Below are positions 44,094 through 53,825 of a DNA stretch of 64,000 nt, piece after piece. Source of the DNA: Bog-950 sp964615305 (lineage in GTDB: Bacteria > Bacteroidota > Bacteroidia > Chitinophagales > LD1). The notes beneath the pieces are model-generated. The model ran no database searches, had not been told where the DNA came from, and saw only the letters and a list, made by a program, of their open reading frames with translations. The stretch spans positions 310,001 to 374,000 of the forward strand of contig CAZTNA010000002.1 of the NCBI GenBank assembly GCA_964615305.1, read 5' to 3'. Position 1 is the first letter of the stretch; each line of letters starts with the position of its first letter. The position numbers and the translations under genes are program-made.

Positions 44094-44891
44094 ATGAAAG
44101 TGCTAATAGTGGGTGCAGGAAATATGGGTAAAACCTATGCTAGAAGTTTTTTGACTTCGCGATTTATTGCACCAAATGACTTATACCTTTTAGAACGATC
44201 AACCGGAAGCATTTCATTAAATGAAATACCTAAGGGGAATATTCATCCACAGGCCGGAGAGTTTATATCACAAGCCGACATTATTATACTTTCTGTAAAA
44301 CCTCAGGATTTTGCTACTGCAGGAAAACAAATTCTTCATTACGTGCAGCGTAGCCAATTGGTACTTTCTATTATGGCAGGCATTAAAATAAGCACCATTT
44401 ATAATGTTTTAGGTGCGCCAAAAATTGTAAGAGCCATGCCTAATCTGCCGGCACAAATTGGCATGGGAACTACCGTGTTTACATCCTCTTCAGATATTGA
44501 CAAGAAGGAACTCTTTATCATGCAGAATCTAATAAACACTACCGGCAAATCAGTTTATGTTGAAGACGAAAACATGATTGATGCTGCTACGGCTATTTCG
44601 GGAAGCGGACCTGCTTACGTTTACTATTTTATGGAGGCCATGATACAAGCTGGCGTAAAAATGGGTTTTAGCTTATCTCAGGCTGAATTATTGGTAAACC
44701 AAACTTTTATTGGTGCTGTACACCTGCATAACCAAAGTGAGCTAACCTGCACAGATTGGATAAATCGAGTGGCATCTAAGGGAGGAACCACCGAAGCTGC
44801 ATTAAATGTATTACAACAAAACAATACCAACTCAGTAATTGATGCAGCATTATTCGCTGCTTTTAACCGAGCAAAAGAACTTGGCAATTAA
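44094..44891 (+). CDS. proC: Pyrroline-5-carboxylate reductase
   Basis: 265 residues. The Rossmann nucleotide motif is VGAGNMG (6-12). The family signature is 'DAATAISGSGPAYVYYFMEAMIQAGVKMGFS...', and 'VASKGGTTEAALNVL' near the end is typical. It reduces 1-pyrroline-5-carboxylate to proline with NAD(P)H in the cytoplasm. It is convergent with rnr, with 5 bases between the stops. Confidence 0.93.
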   Translation: MKVLIVGAGNMGKTYARSFLTSRFIAPNDLYLLERSTGSISLNEIPKGNIHPQAGEFISQADIIILSVKPQDFATAGKQILHYVQRSQLVLSIMAGIKISTIYNVLGAPKIVRAMPNLPAQIGMGTTVFTSSSDIDKKELFIMQNLINTTGKSVYVEDENMIDAATAISGSGPAYVYYFMEAMIQAGVKMGFSLSQAELLVNQTFIGAVHLHNQSELTCTDWINRVASKGGTTEAALNVLQQNNTNSVIDAALFAAFNRAKELGN

Positions 44892-44896
44892 ACTTG

Positions 44897-47071
44897 CTAT
44901 TGAGTATCCGCTAAAGCCAAATCAATTCTCCGCAATGCCAGGTCTGCCAAAACAATTTTAACTCTAACAGAATTACCTAGTTCATATTTTTTACGGCTCC
45001 TGCTTCCTGTTAGTCGTACCATTCGCTCATCAAAAATAAAATCCTCGTCACCTAGCATTTCAGCACTAATCATGCCCTCGCATTTATTCTCCAGCATTTC
45101 CACAAAAATTCCACGTGCTATTACTCCGGTAATTATACCTTCATACTCCTCGCCCACCTTATCATGCAAAAATTCTATTTGCTTGTACTTGATGGCTTCA
45201 CGTTCAGCATCCATGGCCTTTCGTTCCATCAATGAAGAGTTTTTGCATCGAGACTCCAGTTCATCTTTGTTTATCAACGCATCGCTTCCCTTTAGATTTT
45301 GCTCGAGTAAGCGGTGGACTAATACATCTGGATATCTGCGTATTGGCGATGTAAAATGTGTGTAATACTTCATGGCTAAGCCGTAGTGACCAATATTGTT
45401 TGTGGTGTAAGCGGCTTTAGCCATACTACGTATAGCCATTGTTTCTAAAACGCTTTGCTCTGGTTTGCCTTCTGCTTGTTTTAACATATCATTCAATATA
45501 GGAGCTGCGTTTTCGGGTTCACCAAAATTTATCTTGTAACCAAATCGCGATGCCACAGCACTAAACATTTCTAACTTCTGCGGGTCTGGCGTATCATGTA
45601 TACGATACACAAAAGGTGTTGCCTTCTTTTGTTTATTCAATCTAGAACCAAATTTTGCTACTGTTTCGTTGGCTAACAGCATGTAATCTTCTACTAACAG
45701 ATGAGCTTCTTTACGCTCTTTTAATACTATGCCCAGAGGCTTGCCGGTTTCGTCTAACTTGAATCTAACTTCTTCTTTTTCAAATGCCATGGCACCATTC
45801 TTCATGCGCTGAGCTCTTATCTTTTTTGCTAATTGGTTAAGCAAAGTAATTTCAGGAGCGTAATCACCTGTACCCTTCTCAATTACTTCCTGCGCTTCTT
45901 CGTAGGTAAATCTTCTGTTGCTGTGTATTACTGTTCTACCAATTGTGAAGTTCTTGATAGTTGCATTGTCATCTAACTCAAAAACTGCTGCAAAAGTTAG
46001 TTTGTCTTCATTAGGCCTAAGCGAACACAACACATTAGAAAGTTTTTCGGGCAGCATGGGGCAAACTCGGTCAGGAAGGTAAACTGATGTTGCTCTTCGT
46101 TCAGCTTCTTTATCCAATGCTGAGCCTTCAGGCACATAATGCGATACATCTGCAATATGCACTCCTACTTCGTGGCTGCCATTTTCAAGTAAGCGGTAAG
46201 AAATAGCATCATCGAAATCTTTTGCATCTACTGGATCAATGGTAAATGTAAGTACATCACGAAAATCCATTCGTTTAGCAATCTCCTGTGTAGATATTAC
46301 ATCTGAGACCTTGTCTAACTCATCGTAACAAGCTTTCGGAAAATCTATACTAAATCCGTTTCCGATAAGAATCATTTTCATATCGAAATCGCTGTTCTGT
46401 TTACTTGATAGCACTTCCACCACTTCTCCGATAGGGCGCTTCCCATCCTGATTCCAGTCAGTAATGCGTGCTATCACACGCTCACCGTGTTTTGCGCCCT
46501 TTAATAGTGATAAAGGAATAAATACATCTGTTTTCAATTTTCTTTCATCAGGCATAAAAAAGGCGAACTTCTCCATTACTTCTACTTTGCCTGTAAAACT
46601 ATCCTGAGAACGTTTTAAAATTTCCACGATCTCACCTTCGGGCCTTCTACCAAAAACAGTAATAAGCACTTTTACATCATCGCCTTGCATGGCGCTTCTC
46701 ACAAACTTAGGCGGAATAAATATGTCTTTGTCCATTCCATCTACAGCTACGTAACCGGCTCCGTTTTTTGCAATATCAACCGTACCAAAAACAAATTTGT
46801 TTTTGTGTACGTGCGAAGAAGTAGATTTATGATGCTGATGAATAACTTTTATCTGCCCCTTCTGTTGCATTTTTATTGCTCCTTGCCTCTCTAATTCGTA
46901 CAGCGAGAGAATGATTTCTTCCTGTGTCATTTTTTTAAGAACCTGAGGAAACAGCTTTCTTAAATTTGCATCGCGACCTAACGTTTTTACAATGCCAAGT
47001 ATATACTGAGCATTACCTGAAGCGGGCTTATGTTTATTGGTTTTTTGTTTGTCTTTCTTGCTTTTAGGCAT
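44897..47071 (-). CDS. rnr: Ribonuclease R
   Basis: 724 residues: a winged-helix N-terminus, cold-shock/OB domains ('FVFGTVDIAKNGAGYVAVDGMDKDIFIPP'), the RNB catalytic domain with 'FTIDPVDAKDFDDAISY' (the Mg-binding Asp cluster), 'HIADVSHYV' and 'YTHFTSPIRRYPDVLVHRLL', and a C-terminal S1 domain ('GEEYEGIITGVIARGIFVEM'). It is a 3'-5' exoribonuclease able to degrade structured RNA. The basic lysine tract usual in RNase R is at the N-terminus here (MPKSKKDKQKTNKHK). Confidence 0.95.
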   Translation of the reverse strand: MPKSKKDKQKTNKHKPASGNAQYILGIVKTLGRDANLRKLFPQVLKKMTQEEIILSLYELERQGAIKMQQKGQIKVIHQHHKSTSSHVHKNKFVFGTVDIAKNGAGYVAVDGMDKDIFIPPKFVRSAMQGDDVKVLITVFGRRPEGEIVEILKRSQDSFTGKVEVMEKFAFFMPDERKLKTDVFIPLSLLKGAKHGERVIARITDWNQDGKRPIGEVVEVLSSKQNSDFDMKMILIGNGFSIDFPKACYDELDKVSDVISTQEIAKRMDFRDVLTFTIDPVDAKDFDDAISYRLLENGSHEVGVHIADVSHYVPEGSALDKEAERRATSVYLPDRVCPMLPEKLSNVLCSLRPNEDKLTFAAVFELDDNATIKNFTIGRTVIHSNRRFTYEEAQEVIEKGTGDYAPEITLLNQLAKKIRAQRMKNGAMAFEKEEVRFKLDETGKPLGIVLKERKEAHLLVEDYMLLANETVAKFGSRLNKQKKATPFVYRIHDTPDPQKLEMFSAVASRFGYKINFGEPENAAPILNDMLKQAEGKPEQSVLETMAIRSMAKAAYTTNNIGHYGLAMKYYTHFTSPIRRYPDVLVHRLLEQNLKGSDALINKDELESRCKNSSLMERKAMDAEREAIKYKQIEFLHDKVGEEYEGIITGVIARGIFVEMLENKCEGMISAEMLGDEDFIFDERMVRLTGSRSRKKYELGNSVRVKIVLADLALRRIDLALADTQ

Positions 47072-47183
47072 ATTGTAAATTTAGTCCCCTACTCATAGCA
47101 GAAGTCAATGTTTGTAAACTGTTTGTGGAGAAAATAGATTAAAGTATATGAAGACTGTATCTTCACCAAAATTGGATTACCCG

Positions 47184-47681
47184 TTACTTTACTGTGCGCA
47201 ACCTCCAAGCCCAAAACAGAGCTAATACCAATCCAAATAACAATGTAAAAATACTGCTTTGCAACAGGTAAGAAGTGAGGTTAAAATAGCGTTGAGCATC
47301 AATTGTTGCCTGGTCTAAACTTGTTCCATTCAGATCGGCACGTTTTACTGCATACTTCACCATGTTATCGAAAAAGTCGGGATTGATAAGTGTGTGAAAA
47401 ATAAACTGCGTGCCAATCATAAAAATGGCTGCTGTTACGGCAACTATGACACCGGTTACCAAAGCTTGCTTAAAAGTAATTTTCCCATTTAGTTCTTCAG
47501 CTTTGGCGCTTATGGCTAATCGGCTACAAACAACCGGAATAAACACAACCAAAATAGAGATATAAGGATGATACTGGATTAGCTGATCATGCAATCCAAT
47601 TAAAAACTCTGTTGCTAACCAAAGCAACATTAACAGATTAATTAATATAGCATACCGTATTTCCAGTCTCCAGCTACTCAT
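47184..47681 (-). CDS. DUF4199 membrane protein
   Basis: 165 residues with four hydrophobic segments, matching the DUF4199 family of Bacteroidota: 'EIRYAILINLLMLLWLATEFLIGLHD', 'YISILVVFIPVVCSRLAISAKAEELNGKITFKQALVTGVIVAVTAAIFMIGTQFIFHTLINPDFFD' and a C-terminal TM. Inner-membrane, function unknown. It lies 23 bases downstream of the oxidase gene on the same strand. Confidence 0.78.
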   Translation of the reverse strand: MSSWRLEIRYAILINLLMLLWLATEFLIGLHDQLIQYHPYISILVVFIPVVCSRLAISAKAEELNGKITFKQALVTGVIVAVTAAIFMIGTQFIFHTLINPDFFDNMVKYAVKRADLNGTSLDQATIDAQRYFNLTSYLLQSSIFTLLFGLVLALFWAWRLRTVK

Positions 47682-47704
47682 CAGCTAGGTTTTGTGAACG
47701 GAAG

Positions 47705-49000
47705 CTACGAAAATATACGGGTAATAAAATTGTTAGCAAATTTGTTTGTGGGGTCAAGTTGCACTCTAAAACGGTTAAAATCTTCGAACCCAGGATGAAC
47801 AGACTGCAAATAGTTTTTCCCTACTCTAAACTCTTTTCCCCAATGAGGTCGTCCTCCGTACTGCATTGCAAAATTTTCGAAATCAGATAACAATGTATCC
47901 CATCGATAGTTATCGGCATTGTATGCCCCCAACCACACACTATTGCGACCATAGCATCCACTCAGAGCAAAGTTATCTGCTTTTGTAAATCTAATTTCTT
48001 GTAAAAAATTAATGCAGTGTTTAGATGAGTTAATCATTTTTTTGTACTCTCTCAACAATTCTTTTGCAACCGAAATGTCGAATGCCCACTCGGCTTCACG
48101 GTGCAGAGGTGGCTCGGGCACATTAAAAACCTTATAGCTTTTCTCGATTCTATTTAGAGGTTGTATCAAATACTTAACCAGCATACGGTTAATTGGCTTT
48201 CTCCATTCTCTGTTCAATGTACCGATATTCAAGAGTAGTCTATATAGGTTTACAGATACAAATTCGTCCATAAACCACTGTCTAAATTTTGAATCGTTGG
48301 GCTGTTTATCTGTACGGGCATAACGATAAACTATCATTTTCTCGGTATGCGGAAACCACCACATTTTAATATGATCTGTATGATTGACGAATTCGTCTAA
48401 TCGTTCTATTGTTTCTTCATAATCTAACACAATTGTTTGCTCATGTAAACGAAAGGCCGGAACAACTTTGAGCGTTAGTTCCGAAATTACACCCAATGCA
48501 CCAAGATTAACTACACTCATATTAAACAAGTCCTCGTCAAGTTCTCGGTTGATGATTACTTTACTACCATCTGCTTTAATCAGGCTCATTTCTTGTATCT
48601 GCGACCCAAGTATCTGATACCCTATCCCACTTCCGTGAGTACCTGTGCTTACTGCGCCTGCCACAGATTGATAAGATATAGACCCTAAGTTTGCCAATGC
48701 TAAACCCTGTGAATCTAAATAGTTATTCAACTGCCAAAGTTTGATTCCGCTCTGTACTTTTAACTGTAGTTTCTCTTTATCTAGATGTAGGACTTGATTA
48801 TACCGGTCAGTATTGATTAATGTTTGGTCTGTTATGCATACATCGCTCCAAGAATGACCGGTGCCAACCATTCTGAGTTTTCTGCTTTCTGCAACTATTT
48901 TTTGTAACTCATTTTCGGTTTGGGGCTCAAAACAGTTCGCTACCACGCAGTTTTGATTCTTTGCCCAGTTAGTAAATCGAAAATTGCTTTGTCTGTTCAT
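47705..49000 (-). CDS. FAD-linked sugar-1,4-lactone oxidase (ALO family)
   Basis: 431 residues. The FAD-binding PCMH domain is seen in 'RMVGTGHSWSDVCITDQTLINTDRYNQVLHLD' and 'ISYQSVAGAVSTGTHGSGIGYQILGSQI'. The C-terminal D-arabinono-1,4-lactone oxidase domain follows, ending 'GGRPHWGKEFRVGKNYLQSVHPGFEDFNRFRVQLDPTNKFAN' with the HWGK motif typical of aldonolactone oxidases and alditol oxidases. Substrate (gulono-, arabinono-lactone or an alditol) cannot be told. Cytoplasmic; no signal peptide. Confidence 0.88.
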   Translation of the reverse strand: MNRQSNFRFTNWAKNQNCVVANCFEPQTENELQKIVAESRKLRMVGTGHSWSDVCITDQTLINTDRYNQVLHLDKEKLQLKVQSGIKLWQLNNYLDSQGLALANLGSISYQSVAGAVSTGTHGSGIGYQILGSQIQEMSLIKADGSKVIINRELDEDLFNMSVVNLGALGVISELTLKVVPAFRLHEQTIVLDYEETIERLDEFVNHTDHIKMWWFPHTEKMIVYRYARTDKQPNDSKFRQWFMDEFVSVNLYRLLLNIGTLNREWRKPINRMLVKYLIQPLNRIEKSYKVFNVPEPPLHREAEWAFDISVAKELLREYKKMINSSKHCINFLQEIRFTKADNFALSGCYGRNSVWLGAYNADNYRWDTLLSDFENFAMQYGGRPHWGKEFRVGKNYLQSVHPGFEDFNRFRVQLDPTNKFANNFITRIFS

Positions 49001-49002
49001 GC

Positions 49003-49041
49003 AACAATAAAAATAAAAATCCCCGCGGGGGAGCGGGGATT
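49003..49041 (-). terminator. Terminator after the type B T9SS gene
   Basis: Read on the minus strand, AATCCCCGC...GCGGGGATT (49018-49026 with 49033-49041) forms a 9-bp GC-rich stem with a 6-base loop. It is followed by TTTTATTTTTATTG. It lies downstream of the gene ending at 49161 and just before the lactone oxidase start. Confidence 0.8.
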
Positions 49042-49160
49042 CTGTTGGGGAAAACTATCAAAAACCTAACGGTACTTTCTTGATTTTTATAATAAGACCG
49101 CAAATGCCTTTGAAAGGTTGCATGGTTCTAAAAAAAAGGAACTCGTATCTATTACCTTAT

Positions 49161-50324
49161 CTACCGGTGAATGACTAAATAGTTGTTATACGATTTGCCA
49201 TTGGCCAGTTTAAGCACATAAAAGTATGTGCCATCTGGCAGGGGTGAGTTCTTAAAAGTACCGTCCCAGTCGTTGTTATACTCATCCGACTCATACACTT
49301 GAGAACCATAACGATTATAAACGCGAATAGAGGCAGGCGAAAAATATTCAATACCGGTAAAAACCAATTTGTCATTAAAACCATCCCCGTCTGGTGAAAA
49401 TCCCTGCGTATGGAAAATATCATCCGGACAAGTAATGGTTACTGTAACCAAGGCAGTGTCACATGTTTCATAGTCGCACAATACATATTGAAAAGTCTCT
49501 GTGCCGCAGGCCAGTTCCGTTCGAATAAAAGTGACACTTCCTTCAGCATCAACTTCAACGGATCCAAGATCATTTGCTGAATCGAGATCAGAAACAAACG
49601 CAACAGAAATTGAATCTCCGTCAGCATCCTGGTCATTTGAGATCACATTCATTATCACCTCAGATAATGTATCTCCGAAAAAATACAAATCGTCAATAGC
49701 TTCAGGCGTAGTGTTACTACCTGATACTACAATAAACACAATAGCTGTATCGCATAATGGTGCTGAATCGCAAATAGCGTAAACAAAAGAATCGCTTCCC
49801 GTATAGTTACTTGCTGGCGAGTAAATAAATTGTGTACCACTTATTGTAACTGAACCATTTCCCGGGGTTGTTATTACACTTACGGTTAATGGATCTCCAT
49901 CTGCATCATAATCATTGCTAAGGGCAGGTAGCGTAGTAGTTGAGTTTTTAGGAACTGTGTAGGTATCGTCATTTGCCACCGGTGAATTGTTGTTGGCAGT
50001 AATAATAACGTACACCGAAGCGGTATCACAAAGAGTAGATGTGTCGCAGACTACGTAAGTTAAAGAATCGAAACCAGAGTAATTTTGAACCGGAGTGTAA
50101 TACACATTGCTACCGTTAACAATAGCAGAACCATTTACTGGGGCTATGTAAATACTAACTAAGAGCAGATCACCATCCAGATCATAATCGTTTGCCAGTA
50201 CATAAAAACTAACTGAATTGTTCTTGTTGATTGTAAATGAATCATTAGCAGCTACTGGCGGAGTTTGTGCAAAAACAAATTGCACAACAATCAGTAAGAC
50301 TATGGCTGCAAAAAAACTTTTCAT
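49161..50324 (-). CDS. Secreted tandem Ig-like/cadherin-like protein, T9SS type B tail
   Basis: 387 residues with a signal peptide (MKSFFAAIVLLIVVQFVFAQ). It has three tandem ~90-residue beta domains of the 'PVAANDSFTINKNNSVSFYVLANDYDLDGDLL...' type (each with a Ca-binding DxDxD-like loop: NDYDLDGD, NDYDADGD, NDQDADGD). A type B sorting domain (CHU_C/gliding-associated) closes it: 'FSPDGDGFNDKLVF...IRVYNRYGSQVYES...GTYFYVLKLANG'. It is a surface protein exported by the T9SS; binding partner unknown. fbp lies 8 bases upstream on the same strand. Confidence 0.88.
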   Translation of the reverse strand: MKSFFAAIVLLIVVQFVFAQTPPVAANDSFTINKNNSVSFYVLANDYDLDGDLLLVSIYIAPVNGSAIVNGSNVYYTPVQNYSGFDSLTYVVCDTSTLCDTASVYVIITANNNSPVANDDTYTVPKNSTTTLPALSNDYDADGDPLTVSVITTPGNGSVTISGTQFIYSPASNYTGSDSFVYAICDSAPLCDTAIVFIVVSGSNTTPEAIDDLYFFGDTLSEVIMNVISNDQDADGDSISVAFVSDLDSANDLGSVEVDAEGSVTFIRTELACGTETFQYVLCDYETCDTALVTVTITCPDDIFHTQGFSPDGDGFNDKLVFTGIEYFSPASIRVYNRYGSQVYESDEYNNDWDGTFKNSPLPDGTYFYVLKLANGKSYNNYLVIHR

Positions 50325-50332
50325 TCAAAAAA

Positions 50333-51307
50333 CTATTGTTTCAAAAACTCTTGGGCTTTTTCTACTAACTTTTTCGACCCGATAAATATAGCCGAACGCT
50401 CATGAAGTTCAGTTGGTTGAATATCAAGAATAGGTTGATAACCATCTGTGGCCTTCCCCCCTGCTTTTTCTACAATATAGCTCATTGGAATGCACTCGTA
50501 TAGCAACCTTAGTTTGCCTTTCTTCTCCCCTTTGTTAGCCGGATAAAGAAATATTCCCCCTTTAATAAATGTACGATGTAAGTCTCCTACCATAGACCCA
50601 ATGTATCGCAACGAATAAGGGCGCGAACTATCTTTATCTATATCGGAACAATAGGTTATAAAGTCCTTAACCCCATCATCAAACTTGCTTATGTTACCCT
50701 GGTTAAGCGAGTAAATTTTGCCTGCTTCAGCAATACTGAGCGAAGAATGTGAGAGATAAAAATCGTTGTTTGCTGTGTTTAGAGTAAAGCCGTTAACTTC
50801 TGCGCCTGTGCTCAATACCAAAATGGTTGAACTTCCATAAATAAAGTAGCCGGCAGCTTTTGTATTCGTTCCTTTTTGAAAAAAGTCGGTATCGCTGACA
50901 TTACCGGGGGCTGTAATCCTTTCAACAATATTGAAGATAGTGCCTACAGGTGCACAGATATCAATGTTGGATGAACCATCTAATGGATCTATAGAAGCAA
51001 CGAATTTTCCGTTGGGGTTTAGCGTAACCACTCCTTCGTTTTCTTCGCTCAAATAGCCGGCACACGTCTCGCTTGCTCTTAAATAATCCATTAAAATTTT
51101 ATTCGAAAGATCGTCAAGTTTTTGCACTGTTTCCCCTTGTACATTGGTGCTTCCTGTAGATCCTAATATTCCACTGAGTCCGGCATTGTTTACCAACTGA
51201 GCAATCATTTTGCATCCTTCTGCCATTGACAAGAGCACACGACTCATTTCAATACTGGTTGAATTTTCTAAATGCTGTTGTAGTGATACAGGAGTTGACA
51301 TGTACAA
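50333..51307 (-). CDS. fbp: Class I fructose-1,6-bisphosphatase
   Basis: 324 residues with the metal-binding 'FVASIDPLDGSSNIDICAPVGTIF' and acidic 'GYLSEENEG', plus 'LRYIGSMVGDLHRTFIKGGIFLYPANK' and 'KLRLLYECIPMSYIVEKAGGKATDGYQPILDIQP' in the usual order and length. It hydrolyses fructose-1,6-bisphosphate in gluconeogenesis. Divergent from the esterase gene at 51403. Confidence 0.95.
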   Translation of the reverse strand: MYMSTPVSLQQHLENSTSIEMSRVLLSMAEGCKMIAQLVNNAGLSGILGSTGSTNVQGETVQKLDDLSNKILMDYLRASETCAGYLSEENEGVVTLNPNGKFVASIDPLDGSSNIDICAPVGTIFNIVERITAPGNVSDTDFFQKGTNTKAAGYFIYGSSTILVLSTGAEVNGFTLNTANNDFYLSHSSLSIAEAGKIYSLNQGNISKFDDGVKDFITYCSDIDKDSSRPYSLRYIGSMVGDLHRTFIKGGIFLYPANKGEKKGKLRLLYECIPMSYIVEKAGGKATDGYQPILDIQPTELHERSAIFIGSKKLVEKAQEFLKQ

Positions 51308-51402
51308 TATTTATGAGAGCTAATATATTAACCTGCATTTATTGTTGGTGAACCAAGGTTATATCTATTTAAAAATTATAAAACCCTTTTTAGTTTTATG
51401 GT

Positions 51403-53298
51403 ATGAAGAATCTATTACTTGTTTTTGCTTTCGTTTGTCTGGCTAATAGCGTTAATGCACAGAGCTGTTCTTCGCTTAGATACAAACAAGAAGTTTTTAG
51501 TAATGTAAACTTGGTATCAGGCATTGTTTATGGCAGTGCCGATCCTTACGGCATTCTATCATCGCAAGATTTAACACTTGACATATATGAGCCGGTTGGC
51601 GATACACTAGACAAAAGACCTGTTATCATTTACGCTTATGGTGGAGCTTTTTTAATTGGCTTGCCTAATCAGCCACCAATACCGTATTACGCTGACTTCT
51701 ACGCAAAACACGGTTATGTTTTTGTTTCAATTTCTTATCGCTTAGGGTTTAACACCGTACTTCCCGGCAGCCCAGAACGAGCAGTTTATCGTGCTGCACA
51801 AGACTTACGTGCTGCTGAACGCCACCTGATACAGAGGGCAGCGCAATACAGAATTGACACTTCTAAGATAATTCTGATGGGCAGTAGTGCCGGCAGCATT
51901 ACAGACTTCCACTCTACCTATATGGAATATGCGCAAGCAGCCGCATACGCTACTCCAATTCCTGTCTTAGACGGTGAAATTTTAGGAGGCGTAGATAGCT
52001 CTGGTAATAATGATTTTAGTAATAACTACTTAGATCCATTTGCCATAATTAATCAATGGGGGGCTATAGCTGACACAAATTGGATAGATGTGGATGAGAG
52101 TACATCTGTAATTTCTTTCCATGGAGATGGCGACAATGCTGTACGTTACGAATACGGTTATCCTTTTTCATATCCTGTATTTCCTACTCTATATGGAAGT
52201 AAACCAATTCATGATCGGTTAAACAACTTAGGCATTCATAACAAGTTATATACTTTAACAGGTTATGGCCATGAACCGGAACTGCTTAACCTATCGTTAC
52301 GTGATACGATTTTGCAAGTAAGCCGTGATTTCATATATCCATTGTTACAACCGCATACATCAGCTATCAGCGGTTTAGAAAATGTATGCATTGGCAATGT
52401 TGCAACATACTCAGTAGTAAATAAGGAGGGCAGCACATACTGTTGGCAATTAAACGGCAACGGCACCATGATAGCTAATTCCGGAAATAGTATTCAAGTG
52501 GTTTGGAATGACACAGGTGCAGTATCTGTAGTGGTTAAAGAATTGAACTACTTGGCTGCCGAAGGTGATGCAGTTAGTTATAACACCATGGTTGCCCCTC
52601 AGGTAATAAGTAATTTTAGTGCTAGTGCTAATGAACTGGAGGTGGTTTTCACCAACACATCGCAATATGCTTTAAACTTTCAATGGAACTTTGGTGATAA
52701 TACTTCTTCTGGCGATTCTTCACCCGCAGTAAAAACTTACCTGAGCGGTGGCATCTACGAGACAGTTTTAATTGTGGACAACAATGTATGTTCAGATACT
52801 TTTAGCTTACAGTTTACCATTGACTCTTGCCCTGTTGCAGATATAACTTACACCACTAACAACCAAAATGTATTCTTAAACACTCCTTTTACAAATACTA
52901 CCACTTACAATTGGAATTTTGGTGATGGTAACTCGGCAGCAGTTGGGTTTCCGAATGTATTTCATCAGTACGCTTACGGAGTTTACGAAGTAATTGTAAC
53001 TGTGCAAAACCAAATCGGCTGTTCTTCTTCCGACACAATTCTTGTAAACGTTTTAAACACTTATATTGATAACACGGGGACTAATACGCCAGTGGTGAAC
53101 GTATTATCCAATCAAATACTGTTAAGTTCAATAGACCGATGTACTGTTCAGTTATACAACTCAGCCGGAATGTTAGTTAAAGAGACAACATTTACAGTGC
53201 AGACGAGTTTAGAAACAGACAGTTTTCCTCGAGGTGTTTACCTTCTTAAAGTCTTGAACAACAAACAAATTTATACCACTAAAATAGTATTAAGATAA
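51403..53298 (+). CDS. Secreted esterase-like alpha/beta hydrolase with PKD domains and T9SS tail
   Basis: 631 residues with a signal peptide (MKNLLLVFAFVCLANSVNAQ). The hydrolase domain (to ~310) has oxyanion 'IIYAYGGAFLIG', nucleophile elbow 'LMGSSAGS', acid region 'SFHGDGDNAVRYEYG' and catalytic His 'GYGHEPELL'. Carboxylesterase or poly(hydroxyalkanoate/xylan) esterase activity is possible. Then two PKD domains ('FQWNFGDNTSSGDSSPAVKTYLSGGIYETVLIV', 'YNWNFGDGNSAAVGFPNVFHQYAYGVYEVIVTV') and a T9SS type A domain ('LETDSFPRGVYLLKVLNNKQIYTTKIVLR'). Confidence 0.82.
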   Translation: MKNLLLVFAFVCLANSVNAQSCSSLRYKQEVFSNVNLVSGIVYGSADPYGILSSQDLTLDIYEPVGDTLDKRPVIIYAYGGAFLIGLPNQPPIPYYADFYAKHGYVFVSISYRLGFNTVLPGSPERAVYRAAQDLRAAERHLIQRAAQYRIDTSKIILMGSSAGSITDFHSTYMEYAQAAAYATPIPVLDGEILGGVDSSGNNDFSNNYLDPFAIINQWGAIADTNWIDVDESTSVISFHGDGDNAVRYEYGYPFSYPVFPTLYGSKPIHDRLNNLGIHNKLYTLTGYGHEPELLNLSLRDTILQVSRDFIYPLLQPHTSAISGLENVCIGNVATYSVVNKEGSTYCWQLNGNGTMIANSGNSIQVVWNDTGAVSVVVKELNYLAAEGDAVSYNTMVAPQVISNFSASANELEVVFTNTSQYALNFQWNFGDNTSSGDSSPAVKTYLSGGIYETVLIVDNNVCSDTFSLQFTIDSCPVADITYTTNNQNVFLNTPFTNTTTYNWNFGDGNSAAVGFPNVFHQYAYGVYEVIVTVQNQIGCSSSDTILVNVLNTYIDNTGTNTPVVNVLSNQILLSSIDRCTVQLYNSAGMLVKETTFTVQTSLETDSFPRGVYLLKVLNNKQIYTTKIVLR

Positions 53299-53381
53299 TG
53301 AGAGTTGAAAACAGATTAATGAATAAATGTTGTTTGTTTTTGATTCGCTTAGGTATTATTGGTTAAAATCTTTCAAATGGC

Positions 53382-53822
53382 ATGATTACTAAAAAATCGA
53401 AATACGCAATTAAAGCACTAATTTACCTGGCGAAGCAAAACCCGAGAATACCGGTTCTAATCGAAGAAATTTCTAAAGAAGAACGTATTCCTAAAAAATT
53501 TCTTGAAGCAATTCTACTCGACTTAAGAAAAGCAGGAATTTTAGGCAGCAAAAAAGGGAAAGGAGGCGGCTATTATCTGCTTAAACCGGCCGATGAAATT
53601 ACGATGGCAGAGGTTATGCGCTTGTTTGATGGTGCTATTGCCTTGGTGCCTTGTGTGGCACACCGCTACTATGAAGCCTGCGATGAATGTATAGACGAAA
53701 TAACTTGCCCAATTCGTGAGGTATTTCGTGTAATTAGAGAACAGACTGTGGCAATGCTTAAAGACAATACTTTCTCAGAACTTATTGATAAAGAAAAAAA
53801 ACTTAAACGTTACCGAAAATAA
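53382..53822 (+). CDS. Rrf2-family transcriptional regulator
   Basis: 146 residues. The N-terminal winged helix is 'ITKKSKYAIKALIYLAKQ...VLIEEISKEERIPKKFLEAILLDLRKAGILGSKKGKGGGYYLLKPADEITMAEVMRLFDG'. Four cysteines cluster at 91, 100, 103 and 109 ('PCVAHRYYEACDECIDEITCP'), in the region where IscR-type members bind an Fe-S cluster, though spacing differs from E. coli IscR. It lies about 1 kb upstream of sufB and could sense Fe-S or sulfur status and control the suf operon (inference). Confidence 0.85.
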   Translation: MITKKSKYAIKALIYLAKQNPRIPVLIEEISKEERIPKKFLEAILLDLRKAGILGSKKGKGGGYYLLKPADEITMAEVMRLFDGAIALVPCVAHRYYEACDECIDEITCPIREVFRVIREQTVAMLKDNTFSELIDKEKKLKRYRK

Positions 53823-53825
53823 AGT

